Positions 31,970 through 43,532 of a stretch of 64,000 nt of DNA are shown here, piece after piece. The stretch's first letter is position 1; the number at the start of each line of letters is the position of its first letter. Location: positions 26,887,894-26,951,893 of the forward strand of contig NC_092231.1 in assembly GCF_036320965.1 (NCBI RefSeq), read 5' to 3'. The position numbers and the translations under genes were made by a program. The DNA comes from Panulirus ornatus. Lineage: Eukaryota; Arthropoda; Malacostraca; Decapoda; Palinuridae. The notes beneath the pieces were generated by a model. That model had not been told where the DNA came from and searched no databases. It worked only from the letters and a program-made list of their open reading frames with translations.

Positions 31970-31973
<4 letters not shown>
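29914..31973 (+). mobile_element. RTE-like LINE copy h, 5' truncated (3' UTR A+B)
   Basis: It starts at the [10 protein letters not shown] block. The ORF is interrupted by one nonsense codon (CAG to TAG at 30361-30363, in CVDQVFAL) and one 1-bp deletion near 31034 (AAAATCTGGG for AAAATTCTGGG), giving ORFs ending at 30363, 31044 and 31553. All RT motifs, including [13 protein letters not shown], are otherwise present. The 3' UTR (31554-31973) has modules A and B and ends in 'aaataaataataaat' before a TA array. Confidence 0.9.

Positions 31974-32049
<76 letters not shown>
31974..32049. repeat. TA microsatellite
   Basis: About 38 TA units between the 3' tail of LINE copy h and SINE-like element S copy 3. 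Confidence 0.97.
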
Positions 32050-32051
<2 letters not shown>

Positions 32052-32172
32052 TTTCTTTCTTTCAAACTATTCGCCATTTCCCGCGTTAGCGAGGTAGCGT
32101 TAAGAACAGAGAACTGGGCCTTTGAGGGAATATCCTCACCTGGCCCCCTTCTCTGTTCCTTCTTTTGGAAAA
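32050..32172 (-). mobile_element. SINE-like element S, copy 3
   Basis: The best preserved copy. On the minus strand it ends with the tail box 'cgctacctcgctaacgcggg', 'aaatggcgaatagttt' and a TC/TA-rich tail. Its 5' end ('ttttccaaaagaaggaac') is fused to the 5' truncation of LINE copy i. Confidence 0.75.
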
Positions 32173-33259
32173 ATTTATGGATCTGGAGAAGGCATATGAT
32201 AGAGTTGATAGAGATGCTCTGTGGAAGGTATTAAGAATATATGGTGTGGGAGGAAAGTTGTTAGAAGCAGTGAAAAGTTTTTATCAAGGATGTAAGGCAT
32301 GTGTACGTGTAGGAAGAGAGGAAAGTGATTGGTTCTCAGTGAATGTAGGTTTGCGGCAGGGGTGTGTGATGTCTCCATGGTTGTTTAATTTGTTTATGGA
32401 TGGGGTTGTTAGGGAGGTGAATGCAAGAGTTTTGGAAAGAGGGGCAAGTATGAAGTCTGTTGGGGATGAGAGAGCTTGGGAAGTGAGTCAGTTGTTGTTC
32501 GCTGATGATACAGTGCTGGTGGCTGATTCATGTGAGAAACTGCAGAAGCTGGTGACTGAGTTTGGTAAAGTGTGTGAGAGAAGAAAGTTAAGAGTAAATG
32601 TGAATAAGAGCAAGGTTATTAGGTACAGTAGGGTTGAGGGTCAAGTCAATTGGGAGGTGAGTTTGAATGGAGAAAAACTGGAGGAAGTGAAGTGTTTTAG
32701 ATATCTGGGAGTGGATCTGGCAGCGGATGGAACCATGGAAGCGGAAGTGGATCATAGGGTGGGGGAGGGGGCGAAAATTCTGGGAGCCTTGAAGAATGTG
32801 TGGAAGTCGAGAACATTATCTCGGAAAGCAAAAATGGGTATGTTTGAAGGAATAGTGGTTCCAACAATGTTGTATGGTTGCGAGGCGTGGGCTATGGATA
32901 GAGTTGTGCGCAGGAGGATGGATGTGCTGGAAATGAGATGTTTGAGGACAATGTGCGGTGTGAGGTGGTTTGATCGAGTAAGTAACGTAAGGGTAAGAGA
33001 GATGTGTGGAAATAAAAAGAGCGTGGTTGAGAGAGCAGAAGAGGGTGTTTTGAAATGGTTTGGGCACATGGAGAGAATGAGTGAGGAAAGATTGACCAAG
33101 AGGATTAATGTGTCGGAGGTGGAGGGAACGAGGAGAAGAGGGAGACCAAATTGGAGGTGGAAAGATGGAGTGAAAAAGATTTCGTGTGATCGGGGCCTGA
33201 ACATGCAGGAGGGTGAAAGGAGGGCAAGGAATAGAGTGAATTGGAGCGATGTTGTATAA
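32165..33259 (+). CDS. LINE RT C-terminal ORF (364 codons)
   Basis: Open from RT motif A ([11 protein letters not shown]) through [11 protein letters not shown] and LLFADDTVLVADS to the C-terminal domain. The first few codons come from the neighbouring S element. The stop arises one codon early through a substitution at the VVYRG end (VV then TAA at 33257-33259). The palm domain is incomplete because everything before motif A is missing, so it is not functional. Confidence 0.8.
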   Translation: MEKFMDLEKAYDRVDRDALWKVLRIYGVGGKLLEAVKSFYQGCKACVRVGREESDWFSVNVGLRQGCVMSPWLFNLFMDGVVREVNARVLERGASMKSVGDERAWEVSQLLFADDTVLVADSCEKLQKLVTEFGKVCERRKLRVNVNKSKVIRYSRVEGQVNWEVSLNGEKLEEVKCFRYLGVDLAADGTMEAEVDHRVGEGAKILGALKNVWKSRTLSRKAKMGMFEGIVVPTMLYGCEAWAMDRVVRRRMDVLEMRCLRTMCGVRWFDRVSNVRVREMCGNKKSVVERAEEGVLKWFGHMERMSEERLTKRINVSEVEGTRRRGRPNWRWKDGVKKISCDRGLNMQEGERRARNRVNWSDVV

Positions 33260-33453
33260 CGGGGTTGACGTGCTGTCAGTGGATTGAATCAGGGCATGTG
33301 AAGCGTCTGGGGTAAACCATGGAAAGCTGTGTAGGTATGTATATTTGCGTGTGTGGACGTATGTATATACATGTGTATGGGGGTGGGTTGGGCCATTTCT
33401 TTCGTCTGTTTCCTTGCGCTACCTCGCAAACACGGGAGACAGCGACAAAGCAA

Positions 33454-33461
<8 letters not shown>
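32173..33461 (+). mobile_element. RTE-like LINE copy i, 5' truncated, young (3' UTR B)
   Basis: It begins at [12 protein letters not shown] (RT motif A) and is open to the C-terminus. It ends with a short module-B 3' UTR, the tail box (CGCTACCTCGCAAACACGGG) and an A run leading into TA units. Confidence 0.9.

Positions 33462-33544
<83 letters not shown>
33462..33544. repeat. TA microsatellite between LINE copies i and j (tail to tail)
   Basis: About 40 TA units. Copy i ends into it from the left (+), and copy j ends into it from the right (-). Confidence 0.97.
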
Positions 33545-33545
<1 letters not shown>

Positions 33546-36185
33546 TATCATACTTAATCGCCGTCTCCAGCGTTAGCGAGGTAGCACAAGGAAACAGAGA
33601 AGGAATGGCCCTACCCACCCAACTACACATGTATATACATAAATGCCCATACACACACATATACATTTCAATGTATACATACATATACATACACAGACAT
33701 ATACATATATACACATGTACATATTCAAACTTGCTGCCTTCACTTCATCTATTCCCACCGCCATCCCATCACACAACATAGAATCCCCCCGCGCTACTCT
33801 TCTTCCCTTCACCTCCGACACATCTATCCTCTTTGTCTCTCTCCATGTGTCCAAACTATTTCAACATACCCTCTTCTGCTCTCTCAACCACACTTTTTAT
33901 CATCAAATGCATCTCTTACCCTTTCACTACTTACTTGATCAAACAACCGCACACCACATATCATCCTCAAACATCTCATTTCCAACATATACACCCTGAT
34001 CTTTTCAACCCTATCCATAGCCCATGCCTCACAACCATATAACATTCTTGGAACCACTATCCCTTCAAACATACTCATTTTTCTCTATGAGATACCACTC
34101 TTGCCTTGCACACATTCTTCAATGCTCCCAGAACCTTCATCCTTTCACCCTCCCTGTGACTGACTTCTGCTTCCATGGTTCCCTCCTTTACTAAGTCCAC
34201 TCCAAGATATCTAAAACACTTCACTTCCTCCAGTTTTTTTCCATTCAAACTTACCTCCTAATTAACTTGTCCCTCAACCCTACTAAACCTAATAACCTTG
34301 CTCTTATTCACATTTACTCTCAACTTCCTTCTTTCACACACTCTACCAAACTCAGTCACCAGCTTCTGCAGTTTCTCACATGAATCAGCCACCAGAGCTG
34401 TATCATCAGCAAACAATAACTGATTCACTTCCCAAGCCCTCTCATCCACAACAGACTGAATACTTGCCCCTCTCTCCAAAACTCTTGCATTCACCTCCCT
34501 AACAACCCCATCCATAAATTTAAACAACCATGGAGACATCACGCACCCCTGCCACAAACCAACATTCACTGGGAATCAATCACTTTCATTTCTCCCTACT
34601 TGTACACATGCCTTACATCCTTGGTAAAAAGCTTTTCACAGCTTCTAGCAACTTACCTCCCACACCAAATACTCTTGAAACCTTCCACAAAGCATCTCTA
34701 TCAACCCTATAATATACCTTCTCTAGATCCATAAATGCTACATACAAACCCATCTGTTTTTCTAAGTATTTCTCACTTACATTCTTCAAAACAAACACCT
34801 GATCCACAAATCTTCTATCAGGTTCTGAAACCACACTGCTCTTCCCCAATCTGATGTTCTGTGCATGCCTTTACCCTCTCAATCAATACCCTCCCATATA
34901 ATTTCCCAGGAATACTCAACAAACTTATTCCCCTGTAATTTGAACACTCACCTTTATCCCCTTTGCCTATGTACAATGGTACTATGCACGCATTCCGCCA
35001 ATCCTCAGGCACTTCACCATGATCCATAAATACACTAAACATCCTTACCAACCAATCAACAATGTAGTCACCCCCTTTTTAAATAAACTCCACTGGAATA
35101 CCATCCAAACCTGCCGCCTTGCCGGCTTTCATCTTCCACAAAGCTTTCACGACCTCTTATCTCTTTACCAAACCATTCTCCCTGACCCTCTCACTTCATA
35201 CACCACCCTGACCAAAACACCCTATATCTGCCACTCTATCATCAAACACATACAACAAACCTTCAAAATACTCACTCCATCTCCCTCTCACTTCATCACT
35301 AACTGTTATTACCTGCCCATTTGCTCCCTTCATCGATTTGTTGTCTTGTCTTATGCACTTTATTTACCTCCTTCCAAAACATCTTTTTATTCTTCCTAAA
35401 ATTTTACGATACTCTCCCACCCCAACTCTCATTTGCCCTATTCTTCAACTCTTGCACCTTTCTCTTGACCTCCTGCCTTTTTCTTTTGTACATCTCCCAG
35501 TCATTTGCATTACATCCCGGCAAAAATTGTCCAAACGCCTCTCTCTTCTCTTTCACTAACAATCTTACTTCTTCATCCCACCACTCACTACCCTTTCTAA
35601 TCTGCCCACATCTCACCTTTCTCATGCCACATGTATCTTTTGCACAAGCCATCACTGCTTCCCTAAATACATCCCAATCCTCCCCCACTCCCCTTACGTC
35701 ACATGCTCTCACCTTTTGCCATTCTGAACTCAATCTCCTGGTGCTTCCCCACACAAGTCTCTGTTCCAAGCTCACTTACTCTAACAACTCTTTTCTCCCC
35801 ATTCTCTCTTCTTTTCTGCAAACCTCTACAAATCTTCACCTTTGCCTCCACAAGATAGTGATCAGACATCCCTCCAGCTACACCTCTAAGCACATTAACA
35901 TCCAAAACTTTCTCTTTTACACACCTATCAATTAACACGTAATCCAATAATGCCCTCTGGCCATCTCTCATACTCACATATGCATACTTATGTATATCTC
36001 TTTTTAAACCTTGTACTCCGAATCACCAGTCCTTTTTCAGCACACAAATCCACAAGCTCTTTACCATTTCCCTTTACAACACTGAACACCCCATATACAC
36101 CAGTCATACCCTCAACTGCCATATTACCTGCCTTTGCATTCAAATAACCCATCACTACAACCCAGTCTCATGCATCAAAGCTAGT
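33545..36185 (-). mobile_element. RTE-like LINE copy j, old, internally deleted
   Basis: Module B and part of module A are present at 33545-33790. A deletion then joins the UTR directly to the SEVEG block of the C-terminal domain, losing the last roughly 50 codons. RT ([16 protein letters not shown] at about 34410) and linker remain with many stops. The endonuclease is truncated at the FDA-D block near 36180 and abuts a CA/TA-rich spacer. Confidence 0.85.
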
Positions 36186-36227
36186 AACACACACACACAT
36201 ACAAACACACATATATTTATTTTATTA
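36186..36227. repeat. CA/TA-rich simple sequence
   Basis: Short (CA)n and TTTA-type spacer between the 5' truncation of copy j and the 3' tail of copy k. Confidence 0.8.
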
Positions 36228-39200
36228 TACTTTGTCGCTGTCTCCCGCATTAGCAAGGGAGCACAAGCAAACAGATGAAAGAATGGCCCAACCCACTCAC
36301 ATACACATGTATATACATACACGTCCACACACACACATATACATACCTATACATTTCAACGTATACATATATATACACATACACAGACATATTCATATAT
36401 ACACATGTACTTAATTCATACTTGCTGACTTCATTCATTCCCGTCGCCACCCTGTCACACATTAAATGACACCACCCTCCTCCCACACATGCGCGAGGTA
36501 GCATTAGGAAAAGACAACAAAGGCCACATTCGTTTACACTCAGTCTCTAGCTGTCATATATAATACACTGAAACCAGAGCTCCCTTTCCACATCCAGGAC
36601 CACAAAACTTTCCATGGTTTACCCCAGACACTTCACATGCCATGGTTCAGTCCATTGACGGCACGTCAACCCTGGTATACCACATCGTTCCAATTCACTC
36701 AATTCCTTGCACGCCTTTCACCCTCGTCCATGTTCAGGCCCTGATCGCTCAAAATCTTTTTCATCCCATTTTTCCAACTCCAATTTGGTCTCCCACTTCT
36801 CCTCGTTCCCTCCACCTCTGACACATACATCCTCTTTGTCAATCTCTCCTCACTCATTCTCTCCATGTGACCAAACCATTTCAATACACCCTCTTCTGCT
36901 CTCTCAACCGCATTCCTTTTATTACCACACATCTCTCTTACCCTTTCATTACTTACTCGATCGAACCACCTCACAACACATATTGTCCTCAAACACCTCA
37001 TTTCAAGCACATCCACCCTCCTCCGCACAACTCTATCTATAGTCCATGTCTCGCAACCATATAACATTGTTGGAACCACTATTCCTTCAAACATACCCAT
37101 TTCTGCTTTCCGAGATACATTTCTCGCCTTCTACACATTTTCAACCCTGTGACCCACTTCCGCTTGCATGGTTTCATCCACTGCCAAATCCACTCCCAGA
37201 TATCTAAAACACTTCACTTCCTCCAGTTTTTCTCCATTCAAACTTACCTCATAATTGACTTGTCCCTCAACCCTACAGTACCTTATAACCTTGCTCTTAT
37301 TCACATTTACTCTCAGCTTTCTTCTTTCACGCACTTTGCCAAACTCAGTCACCAGCTTCTGCAGTTTCTCACACGAATCAGCCATCAGCGCTGTATCATC
37401 AACGAACAACAACTGACTCCCTTCCCAAGCCCTCTCATGCACAACAGACTGCATACTTGCCCCTCTTTCCAAAACTCTTGCATTCACCTCCCTAACAACC
37501 CCATCCATAAACAAATAAAACAATCATGGAGACATCATGCACCCTTGCCGCAAACCGACATTCACTGAGAACCAATCACTTTCCTCTCTTCCTACTCGTA
37601 TACATGCCTTACACCCTCGATAAAAACTTTTCACTGCTTCTAACAACTTAACTCCCACACCATATATTCTTAATACCTTCCACTGAGCATCTCTATCATT
37701 TGCCTTCTCCAGATCCATAAATAGAAATCCATTTGCTTTTAAAAGTACTTCTCACCTGCATTCTTCAAAGCAAACACCTGATCCACACATCCTCTACCAA
37801 TTCTGAAACCACATTGCTCTTCCCCAATCTAACACTCTGTACATGCCTTTACCCTCTCAATCAATATCCTCACATATAATTTCCCAGGAATACTCAACAA
37901 ACTTATACCTTTGTAATTTGAGCACTCACCTTTATCCCCTTTGTACAATGGCACTATACATGCATTCCGCCAATCCTCAGGCACCTCACCATGAGTCACA
38001 CATACATTAAATATCCTTACCAACCAGTCAACAACACAGTCACCCCCTTTTTAATAAATTCCACTGCAATACCATCCAAACCAGCTGCCTTGCCGGCTTT
38101 CATCTTCCGCTAAGCTTTTACTACCTCTTCTCTGTTTACCAAGTCATTCTCCCTAACCCTCTCACTTCACACACCACCTCAACCAAAACACCCTATATCT
38201 GCCACTCTATCATCTAACACATTCAACAAACCTTCAAAATACTCACTTCATCTCCTCACATCACCACTACATTAGCCTCCTTCACTGATGTTCCCACTTG
38301 TTCTCTTGTCTTATGCCCTTTATTTACCTCCTTCCCAAACATCTTTCTATTCTTCCTAAAATTTAATGATACTTTCTCACCTCAACTCTCATTTGCCCTC
38401 TTTTTCACCTCTTGCACCTTTCTCTTGACCTCTTGCCTCTTTTTTTTATACATCTATTTCCCCGCAAAAATCATCCAAATGCCTCTCTCTTCTCTTTCAC
38501 TAATAATCTTACTCTTCATCCCACCACTCACTACCCTTTCTAATCTGCCCATCTCCCACGCTTTTCATGCCACAAGCATCTTTAGCACAAGCCATCACTG
38601 CTTCCCTAAATACATCCCATTCCTCCCCACTCCCCTTACGTCCTTTGCTCTCACCTTTTTCTGTTCTGCACTCAGTCTCTCCTGGTATTACCTCACACAA
38701 GTCTCCATCCACAGCTCACTTACTTTCACCACTCTCTTCACCCCAACATTCTCTCTTCTTTTCTGAAAACCTCTATAAATCTTCACCTTCGCCTCAACAC
38801 GATAATGATCAGACATCCTTCCAGTTGCACCTCTCAGCACATTAACATACAAAAGTCTCTCTTTCACGTGCCTATTAATTAACATGTAATCCAATAATGC
38901 TCTCTGGCCATCTCTCCTACTTACATACGTATACTTATGTATATATCTCTTTTTAAACCATGTATTCCCAATCACCAGTCCTTTTTCAGCACACAGATCT
39001 ACAAGCTCTTCACCATTTCCATTTACAGCACTGAACACCCCATGTATACCAATTATTCCCTCAACTGCCACATTACTCACCTTTGCCTTCAAATCATCCA
39101 TCACTATAACCTGCTCCCAAAACACTTGCCTCTCATGATCTTTCTTTTCATGCCCAGGTGCATTGGCACCAATAATCACCCATCTCTCTCCATCCACTTT

Positions 39201-39479
39201 CAGTTTTACCCATATCAATTTAGAGTTTACTTTCTTTCACTCTTTCACATACTCCCACCACTCCTGTTTCAGGAGTAGTGCTACTCCTTCCCTTGCTCTT
39301 GACTCTCACCAACCCCTGACTTTACTCCCAAAACATTTCCAAACCACTCTTCCCCTTTACCCTTAAGCTTCGTTTCAATCAGCACCAAAACAACCAGGTT
39401 CCTTTCCTCAAACGTACTACCTATCTCTCCTTTTTCCTCATCTTGGTTACATCCACATACATTTATACACCCCAATCTA
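36228..39479 (-). mobile_element. RTE-like LINE copy k, nearly full length, inactivated (3' UTR A+B)
   Basis: The longest single copy: A+B 3' UTR (36228-36700), C-terminal domain, RT (ORFs 36699-37100, 37131-37523, 37524-37718) and endonuclease (38688-39218 and 39281-39532), up to the codon block LGCINVCGC at about 39475. The 5' UTR is missing. Frameshifts and short deletions occur throughout; for example, the GFDARD block of the endonuclease is deleted near 39110. It is fused at about 39480 to the 3' UTR of copy l. Confidence 0.88.
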
Positions 39480-39485
39480 GTGCTA

Positions 39486-41348
39486 CCAAAAGATAGCACT
39501 AGGAAAAGACAACTTAGACCAAATTTGTTCACACTCAGTCTCTAGCTGTCATGTGTAATGCATCGAAACCATAGCTCCCTTTCCACATCTTGGACCCACA
39601 AAAGTTTCCATGGTTACCCCAGACACTTCACAGGCCCTGGTTCAATCCACTAACAGCACGTCGACCCCGGTATACCACATCGTTCTAATTCACTCTATTC
39701 CTTGCACGCCTTTCACCCTCCTGCATGTTCAGGCCCCAATCACTCAAAATCTTTTTCACTCCATCCTTCCACCTCCAAATTCGTCTCCCACTTCTTGTTC
39801 CCTCCACCTCTGACACATATATCTTCTTTGTCAATCTTACCTCACTCATTCTCTCCATTTGACCAAACCATTTCAATATACCCTCTTCTACTCTCTTTTT
39901 ATTACCACATATCTCTCTTACCCTTTCATTACTTACCCGGTCAAACCACCACACACCACAAATTGTCCTCAAACATCTCATTTCCAGCACATCCACCCCC
40001 CTCTGCACAACCCTATCTATAGCCCACGCCTCGCAACAATGTAACATTGTTAGAACCACCATCCCTTCAAACACACCCATTTTTGCTCTCTGAGATAACG
40101 TTCTTGCCTTCCACACATTCTTCAATGCTCCCAGAACCTTCGCCCCCTTCCCCACCCTGTGACCCACTTCCGCTTCCATGGTTCCATCCACTGCTAAATC
40201 CACTCCCAGATATCTAAAACACTTTACTTCCTCCAGTTTTTCTCCATTCAATGTTACCTACCAGTTGGCTTGTCCCTCAACCCTACTGAACCTAATAACC
40301 TTGCTTTTATTCACATTTACTCTCAGCTTTCTTCTTTCACACACTTTATCAAACTCAGTAACCAACTTCTGCAGTTTCCTCATCTGAATCAGCCACCAGC
40401 GCTGTATCATCAGCGAACAACAACTGACTCACTTCCCAAGCTCTCTCATCCACAACAGAATGCATACTTGCCCCTCTCCAAAACTCTTGCATTCACCTTC
40501 CTAACAACCCCATCCATAAACAAATTAAACAACCATGGAGACATCACGCATCCCTGCCACAAACCGAGATTCACTGGGAACCAATCACTTTCCTCTCTTC
40601 CTACTCGTAAACATGCCTAATATCTTCAATAAAAACTTTTCACTGCTTCTAGCAACTTACCTCCCACACCAAATACTCTTAATACCTTCCACAGAGCATC
40701 TTTATCAACTCTCTCATATGCTTTCTTCAGATCCATAAAAACTACATACAAATCCATCTGTTTTTCTAAGTATTTCTCACATAAATTCTTCAAAGAAAAC
40801 ACCTGATACACAATCCTCTACCACTTCTGAAACCACACTGCTCTTCCCCAGTCTGATGCTCTGTACAAGCCTTCACCCCTCTCAATCAGAACCCTCCCAT
40901 ATACTTTCCCAAGAATGCTCAACAAACATACCTCTGTAATTTGAACACTAACCTTTATCATCTTTATGTTTGTACAATGGCACTATGCATGCATTCCACC
41001 AATCCTCAGGCATTTAACCATGAACTATACATACATTAAATATCCTCACCAACCAGTCAACAACACAGTCACCCCTTTTTTAATAAATTCCACTGCGATA
41101 CCATCCAAACCCACCGCCTTGCCGGCTTTCATCTTCCACAAAGCTTTCTCTGTTTACCAAGCCATTCTCCCTGACCCTCTCACTTCGCACACCACCTCGA
41201 CCAAAACACCCTATATCTTCCACTCTATCATCAAACACATTCAACAAACCTTCAAAATACTCACTCCATCTCCTCCTCACTTCACCACTACTTGTTATCA
41301 TTTCTCCATTAGCCCCCTTCACCGATGTTCCCATTTGTTCTCTTGTTC
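39486..41348 (-). mobile_element. RTE-like LINE copy l (RT portion, inactivated)
   Basis: The 3' UTR starts inside module A at 'gcactaggaaaagacaac' and lacks the terminal tail box. The C-terminal domain ORF (39685-40251) and broken RT follow up to the linker piece [15 protein letters not shown] at about 41348. The junction at 41345-41349 fuses it to the RT of copy m with no microsatellite. Confidence 0.85.
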
Positions 41349-41950
41349 TCACGTACACATGCCTTACATCCTCGATAAAAACTTTTCACTGCTTCTAACA
41401 ACTTGCCTCCTACACCATATATTCTTAAAACCTTCCACAGAGCATCTCTATCAACTCTATCATATGCCTTCTCCAGATCCATAAATGCTACATACAAATC
41501 CATTTGTTTTTCTATGTATTTCTCGCATACATTCTTCAAAGCAAACACCTGATCCACACATCCTCTACCACTTCTGAAACCACACTGTTCTTCCCCAATC
41601 TGACGCTCTGTACATGCCTTCACCCTCTCAATCAATACCCTCCCATATAATGTCTCAGGAATACTCAACAAACTTATACCTCTGTAATTTGAGCACTCAC
41701 TTTTATCCCCTTTGCCTTTGTACAGCGGCACTATGCAAGCATTCCGCCAATCCTCAGGCACCTCACCATGAATCATACATACATTAAATAACCTTACCAA
41801 CCACTCAACAATACAGTCACCCCCTTTTTTAATAAATTCCACTGCAATACCATCCAAACCTGCTGCTTTGCCGGCTTTCATCTTCCGTAAAGCTTTTACT
41901 ACCTCTTCTCTATTTACCAAATCATTTTCCCTAACCCTCTCACTTTGCAC
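41309..41950 (-). pseudogene. LINE RT N-terminal ORF of copy m (213 codons)
   Basis: It runs from [17 protein letters not shown] through [16 protein letters not shown] and QCGFRSGRGCVDQ to [11 protein letters not shown], then enters out-of-family residues because of the fusion to copy l at about 41349. It lacks the catalytic FADD box. Confidence 0.8.
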
Positions 41951-43512
41951 ACCACCTCAACCAAGACACCCCACATCTGCCACTCTATCATCAAACACAT
42001 TCAACAAACCTTCAAAATACTCACTCCATCTCCTTCTCACATCACCACTACTTGTTATCACCTCCCCATTTGCCCCCTTCACTGAAGTTCCCATTTGCTC
42101 CCTTGTCTTACGTACTTTATTTACCTCCTTCCAGAACATCTTTTTATTCTCCCTGAAATTTAATGATACTCTCTCACCCCAACTCTCATTTGCCCTCTTT
42201 TTCACCTCTTACACCTTTCTCTTGACCTCCTGCCTCTTTCTTTTATACCTCTCCCACTCATTTGCATTTTTTTCCTACAAAAATCATTCAAATGCCCCTC
42301 TCTTCTCTTTCACTAATAATCTTACTTCTTCATTCCACCACTCACTACCTTTTCTAATCAACCCACCTCCCACGCTTCTCATGCCACAAGCATCTTTTGC
42401 GCAAGCCATCAATGCTTCCGTACATACATCCCATTTCTCCCCCATTCCCCTTACCTCCTTTGTTCTCACCTTTTTCCATTCTGTACTCAGTCTCTCCTGG
42501 TACCTCCTCATACAAGTCTCCTTCCCAAGCTCACTTACTCTCACCACTCTCTTTACCCCAACATTCTCTCTTCTTTTCTGAAAACCCCCACAAATCTTCA
42601 CCTTTGCTTCCACAAGATAATGATCAGAAATCCCTCCAGTTGCACCTCTCAGCACATTAACATCCAAAAGTCTCTCTTTCGTGCGTCTATCAATTAACAC
42701 GTAATCCAATAACGCTCTCTGGCCATCTCTCCTACTTACATACGTATACTTATGTATATCTCGCTTTTTAAACCAGGTATTCCCAATCACCAGTCCTTTT
42801 TCAGCACATAAATCTACAAGCTCTTCACCATTTCCATTTACAACGCTGATCACCCCATGTATACCAATTATTCCCTCAACTGCCACATTACTCACCTTTG
42901 CATTCAAATCACCCATCACTATAACCCGGTCTCGTGCATCAAAACCACTAACACACTCATTCAGCTGCTCCCAAAACATTTGCCTCTCATGATCTTTCTT
43001 CTCATGCCCACGTGCATATGCACCAATAATCACCCATCTCTCTCCATCAACTTTCAGTTTTACCCATATTAATTGAGAATTTACTTTCTTACATTCTATC
43101 ACATACTCCCACAACTCCTGTTTCAGGAGTACTGCTACTCCTTCCCTTGCTCTTGTCCTCTCACTAACCCCTGACTTTACTCCCAAGACATTCCCAAACC
43201 ACTCTTCCCCTTTACCCTTTAGCTTCGTTTCACTCAGAGCCAAAACATCCAGGTTCCTTTCCTCAAACATACTTCCTATCTCTCCTTTTTTCTCATCTCG
43301 GTTACATCCACACACATTTAGACACCCAATCTGAGCCTTCGAGGAGGATGAGCACTCCTCGCGTGACTCCTTCTTCTGTTTCCCCTTTTAGAAAGTTAAA
43401 ATACAAGGAGGGGATGGTTTCTGGCCCCCCACTCCCGTCCCCTTTAGTCGCCTTCTACAATATGTGAGGAATGCGTGGGAAGTATTCTTAATCCCCTATC
43501 CCCAGGGATAAC
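41349..43512 (-). mobile_element. RTE-like LINE copy m, 5' complete, 3' truncated
   Basis: Minus strand: the 5' terminus at 43512 next to TA units, 5' UTR without element S (43330-43512), a nearly intact endonuclease ORF, the linker (41957-42205) and RT down to YRGCKACVR at 41349. The 3' half is absent. Single stops separate the ORFs. It is the best source for the 5' part of the element. Confidence 0.9.
42284..43315 (-). CDS. LINE AP-type endonuclease ORF (343 codons)
   Basis: The apurinic-type endonuclease nicks target DNA and so primes reverse transcription. Blocks in order: CLNVCGCN just upstream of the first Met (catalytic Asn), LALSETKLKG (catalytic Glu), VIIGAYARGH (substrate-binding strand; other copies have AYAPGH), IVMGDLNAKVS (catalytic Asp and Asn), LLDYVLID and ISDHYLVEAK (terminal Ser-Asp-His). 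All catalytic residues are visible. The single Pro-to-Arg change in AYAPGH is unusual. The frame is open upstream to an ATT or TTG codon at the position where the oldest copy (59165) has ATG, so the true start is uncertain. There is no ORF1 ahead of it, as in RTE-type elements. Confidence 0.85.
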   Translation of the reverse strand: MCGCNRDEKKGEIGSMFEERNLDVLALSETKLKGKGEEWFGNVLGVKSGVSERTRAREGVAVLLKQELWEYVIECKKVNSQLIWVKLKVDGERWVIIGAYARGHEKKDHERQMFWEQLNECVSGFDARDRVIVMGDLNAKVSNVAVEGIIGIHGVISVVNGNGEELVDLCAEKGLVIGNTWFKKRDIHKYTYVSRRDGQRALLDYVLIDRRTKERLLDVNVLRGATGGISDHYLVEAKVKICGGFQKRRENVGVKRVVRVSELGKETCMRRYQERLSTEWKKVRTKEVRGMGEKWDVCTEALMACAKDACGMRSVGGGLIRKGSEWWNEEVRLLVKEKRGAFE

Positions 43513-43532
43513 ATATATATATATATATATAT
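43513..43532. repeat. Short TA array at the left side of the compound LINE insertion
   Basis: About 10 TA units. The matching right-hand array is at 48274-48398; together they may be the split target. Confidence 0.85.

Noticed and set aside
42284..43315. Reading the endonuclease ORF as a host gene (such ORFs are often labelled craniofacial development protein 2-like)
   Set aside because: It is continuous with the LINE 5' UTR and RT and repeated many times in the window.
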